A stretch of DNA of 64,000 bases, taken from NCBI RefSeq assembly GCF_035621355.1, contig NZ_CP141769.1:682001-746000 (forward strand), read 5' to 3'. Under the pieces are notes generated by a model, which did not search any database, was not told the DNA's origin, and saw nothing but the letters and a program-made list of their open reading frames with translations. The DNA is from Thiobacillus sp. SCUT-2. Its GTDB lineage: Bacteria > Pseudomonadota > Gammaproteobacteria > Burkholderiales > Thiobacillaceae. A program made the translations under genes and the position numbers. Positions 9,938 through 18,145 of this stretch are shown here, piece by piece; position 1 is the first letter of the stretch, and each line of letters opens with the position of its first letter.

Positions 9938-12235
9938 TTGTCAACGAAGAAATCCCGCAATCGTGCAGGCAAGCACAAAATCCCGGCAATCCGCCTCGCC
10001 GACCCGTTCTACGAACGGGAGATCGAACGCTACGAGTCGCCGCTGCCGAGCCGCGAGTACATCCTGCAGCTTCTGACCGAGGCGGGCTGCCCCGTCGATG
10101 TCGATGCCTTCGCTGCGCAGCTGCATATCACCGAGGACGAGCGCGACCTGTTCCAGCGCCGTCTCGGCGCGATGCAGCGCGACGGCCAGCTGATGCTCAA
10201 CCGCAAGCGCCAGCTGTGCCTGCCGGACAAGCTCGACCTGATCAAGGGGCGCGTCGAGGGCCATCCCGACGGCTTCGGTTTCGTGGTGCCGGAAGAGGGC
10301 GGCGACGACCTCTTCCTGTCGCCCAAGGAAATGCACCGCGTGCTGCATGGCGACAAGGTGCTGGTGCGGGTGGCCGGCTTCGACAAGCGCGGCCGGCGCG
10401 AGGCCAAGATCGTCGAGGTGCTGGAGCACGTCAACAAGTTCGTCGTCGGCCGCTACTACCTGGAAGGCGGGGTCGGCTTTCTGATCGCGGAAAACCGCCG
10501 CATCAACCAGGACATCCTGGTGCCGGCCGAGAACGCGGCCGGCGCGAAATCCGGCCAGGTCGTCACGGTGGAGATCGTCACCCAGCCCGGCGCGCACAAC
10601 GAGGCAGTGGGCCGCGTCAGCGAGATCCTCGGCAGCTTCACCGGCCCCGGCATGGAAATCGAGATCGCGCTGAGGAAGCACGACCTGCCCTACGTGTTCC
10701 CGCCGGAGGTCGAGAAGCAGGCCGAAGGCTTGCCGAACAAGGTGCTCAAGAAGGACCTGGCCGGGCGCGAGGACATCCGCCACCTGCCGCTCGTCACCAT
10801 CGACGGCGAGACCGCGCGCGACTTCGACGACGCCGTGTACTGCGAGCCGCTCGGCCGCAGCGGCTACCGACTGGTGGTGGCGATCGCCGACGTCAGTCAT
10901 TACGTGCAGCCGAGGGACGCGCTCGACACCGAAGGCTACGCACGCGGCAACTCGGTGTACTTTCCGCGCCGCGTCATCCCCATGCTGCCGGAGGCGTTGT
11001 CCAACGGCCTGTGCTCGCTCAACCCCGAGGTCGACCGCCTGGCCATGGTGTGCGACATGCGCATCACCAGCGCCGGCAGCATCAAGGAATACCGCTTCTA
11101 CCCGGCGGTGATCCATTCGCATGCACGCCTCACCTACAACCAGGTGTGGGACTGGCTCTCCGGCGCCGCCAAGCCAGACAAGAAGCAGGCCGCGCTGATG
11201 CCGCACCTGGAAGCGCTCGACAAGCTGTTCCGGGTTCTGCTGAAGGCACGCGCCAAGCGCGGCGCCATCGATTTCGGCTCGACCGAGACGCAGATCATTT
11301 TCGACGACAACGGCAAGATCAAGGAGATCGTGCCGGTGGTTCGCAACGACGCCCACCGCATCATCGAGGAATGCATGCTGGCGGCCAACGTCTGCGCCTC
11401 CGATTACCTGCACGAGAACAAACAGCCCTCTCTGTTCCGCGTGCATGAAGGCCCGACGCCGGAAAAGCTCACTGCGCTGCGCGGCTTTCTCGCCGAATTC
11501 GGCCTCGACCTCGGCGGTGGCGACAAGCCGCACGCCAAGGATTACGCCGCGCTGCTGGAGAAGATCAAGGACCGTCCCGACCACGGCCTGCTGCAGACCG
11601 TGATGCTGCGCTCGCTCCGGCAGGCGATCTACAGCCCCGACAACAAGGGCCACTTCGGCCTGGCGTACGAGGCCTATACCCATTTCACCTCGCCGATCCG
11701 GCGCTATCCAGACCTGCTGGTGCACCGCGGCATCAAGGCGGTGCTCGCCGGCGAGAAGCTGCCCGCCAAGGGCCTGGCGGAAATCGGCACCCATTGCTCG
11801 ATGACCGAGCGCCGTGCCGACGACGCCACCCGCGACGTCGATGCCTGGCTGAAGACCTATTTCATGCAGGACCGCATCGGCGACGAATACGACGGCACCG
11901 TCAGCGCCGTCACCAGCTTTGGCATCTTCGTCGCGATCGACGACATCTTCATCGAGGGCTTGGTCCACGTCTCCGAACTCGGCCAGGACTACTTCCACTA
12001 TGACCAGGCCAAGCACATGATGCTCGGCGAACGGACAGGGAAAAAATATCGCCTTGGCGACCGCGTGCGCATCAAGGTGATGCGCGCCGACATCGAAACC
12101 AGCAAGATCGATTTCAGCCTGATCGAATGGGTCGACATGACACAGGAAGAACCCGCGGCGAAGCAGAAGTCCACCCAGGGGAAATCCGCCGGCGAGAAGG
12201 CGGCGAAGGGCAAGGCAGGCGGCAGGAAGAAATGA
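9938..12235 (+). CDS. rnr: Ribonuclease R (3'-5' exoribonuclease)
   Basis: RNase R degrades structured RNA 3' to 5' and takes part in mRNA, rRNA and tmRNA quality control. The 765-aa protein has an N-terminal helical region, cold-shock domains (GRVEGHPDGFGFVVPE near residue 100), the RNB catalytic domain with TIDGETARDFDDAVY near 286-300, an S1 domain (about 648-730) and a Lys/Ala-rich tail. The start is TTG at 9938: no ATG in this frame precedes conserved sequence, and no clear Shine-Dalgarno is visible. The stop overlaps the rlmB start, the usual rnr-rlmB pairing. Confidence 0.95.
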   Translation: MSTKKSRNRAGKHKIPAIRLADPFYEREIERYESPLPSREYILQLLTEAGCPVDVDAFAAQLHITEDERDLFQRRLGAMQRDGQLMLNRKRQLCLPDKLDLIKGRVEGHPDGFGFVVPEEGGDDLFLSPKEMHRVLHGDKVLVRVAGFDKRGRREAKIVEVLEHVNKFVVGRYYLEGGVGFLIAENRRINQDILVPAENAAGAKSGQVVTVEIVTQPGAHNEAVGRVSEILGSFTGPGMEIEIALRKHDLPYVFPPEVEKQAEGLPNKVLKKDLAGREDIRHLPLVTIDGETARDFDDAVYCEPLGRSGYRLVVAIADVSHYVQPRDALDTEGYARGNSVYFPRRVIPMLPEALSNGLCSLNPEVDRLAMVCDMRITSAGSIKEYRFYPAVIHSHARLTYNQVWDWLSGAAKPDKKQAALMPHLEALDKLFRVLLKARAKRGAIDFGSTETQIIFDDNGKIKEIVPVVRNDAHRIIEECMLAANVCASDYLHENKQPSLFRVHEGPTPEKLTALRGFLAEFGLDLGGGDKPHAKDYAALLEKIKDRPDHGLLQTVMLRSLRQAIYSPDNKGHFGLAYEAYTHFTSPIRRYPDLLVHRGIKAVLAGEKLPAKGLAEIGTHCSMTERRADDATRDVDAWLKTYFMQDRIGDEYDGTVSAVTSFGIFVAIDDIFIEGLVHVSELGQDYFHYDQAKHMMLGERTGKKYRLGDRVRIKVMRADIETSKIDFSLIEWVDMTQEEPAAKQKSTQGKSAGEKAAKGKAGGRKK

Positions 12236-12981
12236 GCGAGAAGGCCGCCGAGAAACTCATCTACGGGTTCCACGCCGTGCTGGCCCGGTTGCGCCACGAC
12301 CCGGCCGGCGTGCTGGAGATCTATCTCGACCTGACCCGCCGCGACGCGCGGGCGCGCGATCTCGTGCATCAGGCCAGGGACAACGGGGTCAAGCTGGCGC
12401 AGGTCGAGGCAGACCGTCTGGATCGCCTGGTCGGCAAGGCCGCCAAGCACCAGGGCGTGGTCGCGCGGGTCAGGCCAGTCGCGCTGTCGCATTCGCTCGA
12501 CGACATCCTCGACAGCGTCGAAGGCCCGCCGCTGCTGGTGCTGCTCGACGGCGTCACCGACCCCCACAACCTCGGCGCGATCCTCCGATCTGCCGACGCC
12601 TTCGGCGCGCACGCCGTCATCGCGCCCAAGGACAACGCCGTCGGCATCAACGCCACCGTGGAAAAGGTCGCCTCCGGCGCCGCGGAGACCGTGCCCTATC
12701 TCATGGTCACCAACCTCGCGCGCACCATCGAGGACCTCAAGGAACACAACATCTGGGTCATCGCCGCCGACATGGACGGCGAGCAGCCGCTGTCCGGCAT
12801 CGACTGCAAGACCGGGATCGCCTGGGTGCTCGGCGCCGAGGGCGCCGGCATCCGCCGGCTGGTCAAGCAGAGTTGCGACGAAGTCGCGCGCATTCCCATC
12901 GGCGGCACGGTGGAAAGCCTCAACGTGTCGGTGTCGGCTGCGCTGTGCCTGTATGAGACGGTGCGGCAGCGCAGCATCTGA
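12232..12981 (+). CDS. rlmB: 23S rRNA (guanosine-2251-2'-O)-methyltransferase RlmB
   Basis: RlmB methylates G2251 in the ribosomal P-loop of 23S rRNA. The 249-aa product has the N-terminal substrate-binding domain (IYGFHAVLARL) and the SpoU/TrmH knot domain with NLGAILRSADAFG near residue 113, GAEGAGIRRL near 201 and SLNVSVSAAL near 228, the three SAM-binding motifs. The ATG at 12232 overlaps the rnr stop (ATGA); an open frame extending upstream from 12127 is a reading artefact of the rnr tail. Confidence 0.95.
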   Translation: MSEKAAEKLIYGFHAVLARLRHDPAGVLEIYLDLTRRDARARDLVHQARDNGVKLAQVEADRLDRLVGKAAKHQGVVARVRPVALSHSLDDILDSVEGPPLLVLLDGVTDPHNLGAILRSADAFGAHAVIAPKDNAVGINATVEKVASGAAETVPYLMVTNLARTIEDLKEHNIWVIAADMDGEQPLSGIDCKTGIAWVLGAEGAGIRRLVKQSCDEVARIPIGGTVESLNVSVSAALCLYETVRQRSI

Positions 12982-13006
12982 GCCCTTCCGCCGTTTCGCA
13001 CCGTAT

Positions 13007-13034
13007 TTGACAAATATATAAGTACTTATATTAT
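13007..13034 (+). promoter_or_regulatory. Promoter with embedded operator for the toxin-antitoxin pair
   Basis: TTGACA (13007-13012) and TATTAT (13029-13034) are separated by 16 bp and lie just before the toxin ATG at 13043. A perfect 16-bp palindrome, ATATAAGTACTTATAT (13016-13031), fills the spacer and touches the -10. It is well placed for autorepression by the XRE antitoxin. The promoter and palindrome are seen directly; the regulator is inferred. The stretch is strikingly AT-rich for this genome. Confidence 0.75.
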
Positions 13035-13042
13035 TCGTTGTA

Positions 13043-13357
13043 ATGAAAGCGCTTAAATTCGTCGGCGGCAGCCTGGACGATCTGACGGATTTTCCGCTGG
13101 AGGCTCGGCGCGCTGCGGGGTTCGAGTTGTGGCAAATTCAGCGTGGCCTGCCGCCGCCCGACTTCAAGCCCATGCCTGCCGTTGGCGCGGGCGCTTATGA
13201 AATTCGGGTGCATGTCCTGGGCGAGTGGCGCGTCATCTACGTGGCAAAGTTCGAGGATGCCGTGTACGTCCTGCACGCTTTCCGCAAGAAAACGCAGAAG
13301 ACCCGCAAGGAAGATATCGACCTGGCCGCGCGTCGCTACAAGCTGATAGGAGATTGA
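13043..13357 (+). CDS. RelE/HigB-type toxin (phage Gp49-like family)
   Basis: The 104-aa basic protein matches the phage-derived Gp49-like/HigB branch of RelE toxins, ribosome-dependent mRNA interferases. Typical segments are FPLEARRAAGFELWQIQRG near residues 19-37, then YEIRVHVLGEWRVIYVAKFEDAVY and the C-terminal LHAFRKKTQKT with clustered Lys/Arg. In this type of module the toxin gene comes first, and the antitoxin follows after 3 nt. Function is inferred from family and pairing. Confidence 0.88.
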   Translation: MKALKFVGGSLDDLTDFPLEARRAAGFELWQIQRGLPPPDFKPMPAVGAGAYEIRVHVLGEWRVIYVAKFEDAVYVLHAFRKKTQKTRKEDIDLAARRYKLIGD

Positions 13358-13360
13358 ATC

Positions 13361-13645
13361 ATGAAAGAAAAAATCACCCGCTCCAGCGGCAATGTATTCA
13401 CCGACCTGGGTTTCCCACCGGAAGAGGCCGCCATCCTGGCGATGCGTGCGGACTTGATGGCGCAGTTGCGCCTGGCTGTCGAGAAGCGCAGCTGGACGCA
13501 AGTTGAAGCCGCCAAAGTGCTGGGCATCAGCCAGTCTCGCGTATCCGACTTGATGCGCGGCAAATGGGACAAGTTTAGCCTGGACATGCTGGTGACTCTC
13601 GCCACCCGTGCGGGACTGCATTGCGAGTTGAAGTTGGCGGCCTGA
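13361..13645 (+). CDS. XRE-family antitoxin (HigA-like)
   Basis: The 94-aa product has a helix-turn-helix (WTQVEAAKVLGISQSRVSDL, about residues 45-64) followed by MRGKWDKFSLDMLVTLATRAG, characteristic of HigA-type antitoxins paired with Gp49-like toxins. It would neutralise the toxin and repress the operon through the palindrome at 13016-13031. AGGAGA lies 7 nt upstream of ATG 13361, a stronger ribosome site than that of the toxin gene, in keeping with antitoxin excess. Confidence 0.9.
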   Translation: MKEKITRSSGNVFTDLGFPPEEAAILAMRADLMAQLRLAVEKRSWTQVEAAKVLGISQSRVSDLMRGKWDKFSLDMLVTLATRAGLHCELKLAA

Positions 13646-13701
13646 GTAGCGTGGTGAATGTGTCAATGCAAGACTCCCGTGCCCCTGTGCCATATACACA
13701 C

Positions 13702-14334
13702 ATGAAAAAACATCTAAACGTATTTTTCATTTGCAGTGTGCTGATGGCTGGTGCACTCACTCAGCTAGGTTGCAGCGAGCCAAAAGGCATGAATCGCATT
13801 GAGTCCATCGTGTTACGTGATGGCGATACAGCTGCTACGCTCGAGTTGCCTGCTGCCTACATGGCTAAAAAAGTTACTTCTGGATTCGCGCAATTTGACT
13901 GTCAATATCCAAATATGCAACCCACCGTGAATAAGGTGGAGGTGTCGGATATGACCGTTAATATTTTGTTGGGTCATAGCTTGAAAAGTCATGCTGAGAT
14001 GACAATCGAGCAAGCCCATAGCGACCGTTTTGACCCTAATAGACCGGGCGCAGTGTATCGGAATGGGACAAAGGGCGAATATCAGGTTTTTCTAAGTGGG
14101 AATCCAGTCAGTGATCCCAAAGGCTTCAGTACCTATTACTTGTTTAAAGCCAAAGATAACCAGTGGGTACAGGTCGAATGGAGCGATTGGAGTGAGATTT
14201 ATATGGTCGATCGACAAATGAACCCGGACGTTTCCGTTAGATATTGGTTTCGGAAATCAAAGGGTACAGATTTTATTCATGTAGATGAGATTGTTACTAA
14301 ATTCATCAAAGCCCACCTCAAGTTGCAGCATTAG
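13702..14334 (+). CDS. Putative lipoprotein of unknown function
   Basis: The 210-aa product starts MKKHLNVFFICSVLMAG and has a lipobox-like TQLGC, giving a mature N-terminal Cys at about residue 24, so it is probably an outer-membrane or periplasmic lipoprotein. The rest is polar, with no family I recognise. Base composition is clearly AT-richer than the flanking genes, and codons such as TTA, AAA and ATA are frequent, suggesting acquisition by transfer. The ATG at 13702 is chosen because it gives a proper signal peptide; the frame is also open 27 codons upstream. Confidence 0.75.
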   Translation: MKKHLNVFFICSVLMAGALTQLGCSEPKGMNRIESIVLRDGDTAATLELPAAYMAKKVTSGFAQFDCQYPNMQPTVNKVEVSDMTVNILLGHSLKSHAEMTIEQAHSDRFDPNRPGAVYRNGTKGEYQVFLSGNPVSDPKGFSTYYLFKAKDNQWVQVEWSDWSEIYMVDRQMNPDVSVRYWFRKSKGTDFIHVDEIVTKFIKAHLKLQH

Positions 14335-14395
14335 GCGTTTTAACGTGGGCGGCGCCGAGTCGAGGTCTTCGCGTTACAGGTACCTTCAGCAGGCA

Positions 14396-15244
14396 TCACT
14401 CTAGTTCCTGCAAGCGCAACAGTCGCGCCGCCTCTTCCTCCCGCGCGTCATCAATCTCCCGCATCACCCCGTCCAGATCGACCGGCGGCATTTCGCATTC
14501 GAACCGCCCCGTGAGTTCGGCTTCGGGATGCAGTCCACCATGTTCATACAGCGCCCAGATTTCCTCGGCGTATTGCGTGTCCAATACCGACGGTGCGAAC
14601 TGGCCGAAATAGGTCCGCAGGTTGTTCACGTCGCGCGCCAGCATCGCCTGGGCGTGGTTGTTGCCGGCGGCGTCAACCGCCTGCGGCAGGTCGATGATCA
14701 CCGGGCCGTCCGCGCCGACGAGGATGTTGAACTCGGACAGGTCGCCGTGGACGACGCCGGCGCATAGCATGCGCACGACTTCGCCGATCAGGGTGCGGTG
14801 GTGGGCGAGGGCTTCGTCTTCGGTGAACGACCCGTCGTTGAGGCGGGGCGCGGCGTTGCCGTCGGCGTCGGCCACCAGTTGCATCAGCAGGACGCCTTCG
14901 TGGAAGTTGTACGGCGTGGGTACGCGCACGCCGGCGGCGGCAAGCCGATACAGCGCGTCGACCTCGGCGCTTTGCCACGCGGCCTCCTGCATCTCGCGGC
15001 CGTATTTGCTGCCCTTGGCCATGGCGCGTGCCTGGCGGCTGTTCTTGGTCTTGCGGTTTTCGGTGTAGTCGACGGCTTGGCGGAAGCTGCGCTTGTGGGC
15101 TTCCTTGTAGACCTTGGCGCAGCGGATCTCGTCGCCGCGATGCACGACGAAGACCGTGGCTTCCTTGCCGCTCATGAGCTGGCGCACGACGCCGTCGATG
15201 AGGCCATCTTCGAGCAGGGGTTCGAGGCGTTTGGGAATTTTCAT
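14396..15244 (-). CDS. RIO1-family serine protein kinase
   Basis: The 282-aa protein has the RIO kinase fold: a nucleotide-binding lysine in IRCAKVYKE near residue 44, the catalytic loop VVHGDLSEFNIL near 165 and the metal-binding IIDLPQAVD near 180. RIO kinases act in ribosome biogenesis in archaea and eukaryotes; bacterial members are poorly understood. It is the last gene of a minus-strand run with ycaO and the SenB-like gene, but a repeat-containing gap of about 90 nt separates it from ycaO. The start ATG at 15244 reads MKIPKRLEPLLEDGLIDGVV, typical of the family. Confidence 0.9.
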   Translation of the reverse strand: MKIPKRLEPLLEDGLIDGVVRQLMSGKEATVFVVHRGDEIRCAKVYKEAHKRSFRQAVDYTENRKTKNSRQARAMAKGSKYGREMQEAAWQSAEVDALYRLAAAGVRVPTPYNFHEGVLLMQLVADADGNAAPRLNDGSFTEDEALAHHRTLIGEVVRMLCAGVVHGDLSEFNILVGADGPVIIDLPQAVDAAGNNHAQAMLARDVNNLRTYFGQFAPSVLDTQYAEEIWALYEHGGLHPEAELTGRFECEMPPVDLDGVMREIDDAREEEAARLLRLQELE

Positions 15245-15277
15245 GACCGGTGGCGTTGGCGAGGCCTGGGGGATGCA

Positions 15278-15307
15278 GGCCCTTCGACAGGCTCAGGGCG
15301 AACGGTG
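15278..15307. repeat. REP-like intergenic repeat
   Basis: The core CCTTCGACAGGCTCAGGGCG with its flanking AACGG matches a short imperfect palindrome that is scattered between genes in many proteobacteria. Only one copy is in this window. It lies between ycaO and the RIO kinase gene. Confidence 0.6.
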
Positions 15308-15333
15308 GTGAGGTTCGAGGGGCAACGAACAAC

Positions 15334-17046
15334 TCACCCCCGTACCTTCCGATACGCCTCCAGCAAGCGCCGATGCATCGCGCTGCCCTCGAAGTCGTCG
15401 CCAAGCGTCGTCAACCCGAAAAAGCGCTCGTCCTGGTTGAACAGCGCGAATGCCTGTTCCAGCGTGTCGCGCCCATACATCAGCGCCAGCGCGGGCTCGA
15501 AGGGGCTGGGGTCGCCGAGCCGGACGAGGTCGGCGATGCAGCGGTAGACCTTGAGGCGCGCTTCGCTGCGCTGGCCATACTGGGCGATCCAGGTGCAGCC
15601 TTCGAGAATGGCGTCGTCGTCGCCCAGGGCCAGCGCGAGCAGCAGTTTCAGTTCGCCGACGCGCAGGTCGGTCCAGGGCGAATCGGCGTCGGGCGCAAGG
15701 CCGATCAGGACCGATACCAGGCGATCGTCCGCCAGTTCGAGTTCGGTCATCAGATCGAACAGCGCGGCGCATTCGGCGTCGACGAGCTTCGGCAGGCGCG
15801 CGAGCGCCGGGCGGATCAGGTTGCCGACGCTGTTGTTCTCGAATTCGAGTTCTTCCACCGGGTAGATCTCGGATACGCCGGGCACCAGGATGCGGCAGGC
15901 GTAGACGCCGAGGTGTTCGAAATCGGCGATGTAGATCTCGCGGCCGTCGGCGTGCAGGGCCTCGACCGACCACGCGTAGTCCTCTTCGGTGGTGGTGCCG
16001 AAGTTCCAGTCGACGAAGTCGAAGTCGGGGGTGTCGCGCAGGAACTGCCAGGAAATCACGCCGCTGGAATCGACGAAGTGGATCTCCAGGTTCTGCGGGT
16101 CGGCGATTTCGGCCTGGTCGAAGCCGGGCGCAGGAAAGCCTGCCAGCGATTCGAGCGCGCGGCCCTGCAGCAGTTCGGTCAAGGCGCGCTCCAGCGCCAC
16201 CTCGAAGCGCGGATGCGCGCCGAAGCTGGCGAAGCAGCCCTGGTCGTGCGGATGCAGCAGGGTGACGTTCATCACCGGGTACTTGCCGCCGAGCGAGGCG
16301 TCCTTCACCAGGATGCCGAAGCCGGCCTCGCGCAGGCCATGGATGCCGGCGGCGATGTGCGGGTAGCGGGCGATCACGTCTTCCGGCACGTCGGGCAGGC
16401 ACAGGCCTTCCTCGATGATGCGGAACTTGATGTGGCGTTCGAAAATTTCGGACAGCGCCTGGGTGCGTGCTTCCTTCAGCGTGTTGCCGGCCGACATGCC
16501 GTTGCTGACGTAGAGGTTGCCGATGAGATTGACCGGGAAATACACGGTCTGGCCGTCGGCGAGGCGCTGGTAGGGGATGGCGCAGATGCCGCGTTCGGCG
16601 TTGCCGGAGTTGAGGTCGACCAGCTGGTCGGCACGCACGCCGGCGTCGGGATTGTAGAAGCCGTGCAGGTCGGGGGTGAGCAGGGCTTGCGGCCAGGCGT
16701 CGCTGTCCGGAACAAACCAGCGTTCGTCTGGATGATGGACGTAGTTGCGGTTGGCGATGTTCTTGCCCAGATAGAAGTGGGTCCAGAAGTAGTTGGTCGA
16801 CAGCCGCTCGAAGAATTCGCCCAGCGCGCTCGCCCGCGCCGCCAGTTCCGAGGCGCCCTTGCCGTTGGTGAACAAGAGCGGGCAGTCGCGGTCGCGGATG
16901 TGCACCGACCACACACCTTCCACCGGGTTGAGCCAGGAGCGCTCCTCGATGTGGAAGCCGATCGTTTCGAGCTTGGCGTGCAGGGTGGCGATCGACGCTT
17001 CGAGCGAGGCGTCCTTGCCAGGGATGAAATGTTCGGTGACTTGCAT
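15334..17046 (-). CDS. ycaO: YcaO-domain protein (E. coli YcaO orthologue)
   Basis: YcaO proteins bind ATP and activate amide backbones by phosphorylation. The E. coli protein is linked to beta-methylthiolation of ribosomal protein S12 by RimO, while others make azoline peptides or thioamides. The 570-aa product begins MQVTEHFIPGKDASLEASIA and keeps the ortholog landmarks: NPVEGVWSVHIRD, FTNGKGASELAARASALGE, IGNLYVSNGMSAGNTLKEA, ERHIKFRIIEEGL, and a TPR-like C-terminal half. The same frame stays open upstream through the neighbouring gene, but the family N-terminus and length (586 aa in E. coli) place the start at 17046. No precursor peptide or tailoring enzyme is adjacent. Confidence 0.9.
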   Translation of the reverse strand: MQVTEHFIPGKDASLEASIATLHAKLETIGFHIEERSWLNPVEGVWSVHIRDRDCPLLFTNGKGASELAARASALGEFFERLSTNYFWTHFYLGKNIANRNYVHHPDERWFVPDSDAWPQALLTPDLHGFYNPDAGVRADQLVDLNSGNAERGICAIPYQRLADGQTVYFPVNLIGNLYVSNGMSAGNTLKEARTQALSEIFERHIKFRIIEEGLCLPDVPEDVIARYPHIAAGIHGLREAGFGILVKDASLGGKYPVMNVTLLHPHDQGCFASFGAHPRFEVALERALTELLQGRALESLAGFPAPGFDQAEIADPQNLEIHFVDSSGVISWQFLRDTPDFDFVDWNFGTTTEEDYAWSVEALHADGREIYIADFEHLGVYACRILVPGVSEIYPVEELEFENNSVGNLIRPALARLPKLVDAECAALFDLMTELELADDRLVSVLIGLAPDADSPWTDLRVGELKLLLALALGDDDAILEGCTWIAQYGQRSEARLKVYRCIADLVRLGDPSPFEPALALMYGRDTLEQAFALFNQDERFFGLTTLGDDFEGSAMHRRLLEAYRKVRG

Positions 17047-17141
17047 GGGGAAAACCTGGGGAGGAAAGAGAGCCCGCGCGATGCGTCCAACGGGGCTCGG
17101 GGCAGGGGAAATGCCGGCCATTGTGGCACGGACGCGGCCGT

Positions 17142-18101
17142 TCAGGCCGGGATTTGTTCGAATTCCGCCACCGCCTGCCGCAGCCGGCTGGCCTCCTGCT
17201 CCGGGCGCATCAGGCCGCGGCGGGCACGGGCATGGCTGGCCAGCGCCGCATGGAATACGGCGTCGTTCTCGGCCATGGCCAGCAGTTCGGCGAGTTGCCG
17301 TTCGTCTCCCACCGGGAAATAGCCCGGATAGTCCTCGCCCAGCATGCCGATATTGCCCGGCATGCGGGAGGCCAGCACCGGCACATCGGCCGCCAGCGCC
17401 TCGCAGATCACGTTGGCGCCGCCTTCCATGACTGAGCTGATGACCATGAGGTGCGCGCGCGACAGGTGCTTCAGCACGGTCTTGTGCGGCACCTGGCCGA
17501 GCCAGTGCCAGCGCGGCAGCTTGGCCTGCGCCATCTCGGCTGTTTCCGCCATGTCCCCGGACAGGGCGCTGCCGAGGTGGGTGACCTGGATGCGCGAATG
17601 CTCGGGCAGGTAGGCGGTAGCGAGTGCGACGCGGAACGGGTCCTTTTCCTCGCGCAGATGACCGATCACCAGCACCTCGAAGGTTTCCGAGGAGGTCGGT
17701 CGGCGGGGTATGTCGGGCGACGACTGGTAGATCACCCGTGTCTTGGCGGCCAGGTGCGGGGCCAGTTCGTCGGGGCCGCGATCCTGCAGCACGATGATGC
17801 GGTGCGCGAGCTCGAGCGCCTGCCGGGCATCGGCATCCTCGTGGATGTCGCGATAAAGGTCGGTGCCGGTGAGGGTGACGATCAGCGGGCGGCTCGGGAA
17901 ACGCCCGGCGAACGCACGGATCGAGGCGAAGCTGCGGCGGGCGTGCAGCGCCAGCATGAGGTCCGCCGGGCGCCCGTCCCATTCGACCTGCACCCGCACC
18001 GTGTGGCCGGCGTCGCGCAGGAAGCGTGCATAGCGCGCGGCCGTGTGCCAGTTGCCGTTGCGGTGCTCGCGGCCGTAGGGGGTGATGAGGGCGATGCGCA
18101 T
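17142..18101 (-). CDS. senB: SenB-like selenosugar synthase / TIGR04348-type glycosyltransferase
   Basis: The 319-aa GT-B glycosyltransferase starts MRIALITPYGREHRNGNWHT and contains LALHARRS, the acceptor-region LTGTDLYRDI near residue 76 and EGGANVICEALAADVPVLAS near 226. These features match my recollection of the TIGR04348 group, whose characterised member SenB makes a selenosugar from selenophosphate and a UDP-sugar on the way to selenoneine. Neither senA (selenoneine synthase) nor senC/selD is in the window, so the biochemical role here is uncertain. It is upstream of ycaO on the same strand (95-nt gap) and divergent from the SpoU methyltransferase across 44 bp. Confidence 0.7.
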   Translation of the reverse strand: MRIALITPYGREHRNGNWHTAARYARFLRDAGHTVRVQVEWDGRPADLMLALHARRSFASIRAFAGRFPSRPLIVTLTGTDLYRDIHEDADARQALELAHRIIVLQDRGPDELAPHLAAKTRVIYQSSPDIPRRPTSSETFEVLVIGHLREEKDPFRVALATAYLPEHSRIQVTHLGSALSGDMAETAEMAQAKLPRWHWLGQVPHKTVLKHLSRAHLMVISSVMEGGANVICEALAADVPVLASRMPGNIGMLGEDYPGYFPVGDERQLAELLAMAENDAVFHAALASHARARRGLMRPEQEASRLRQAVAEFEQIPA

Positions 18102-18145
18102 GCTGTGGAGTGTAGCCCGCGCGGCGATTCGCGGATAATCGCGGC

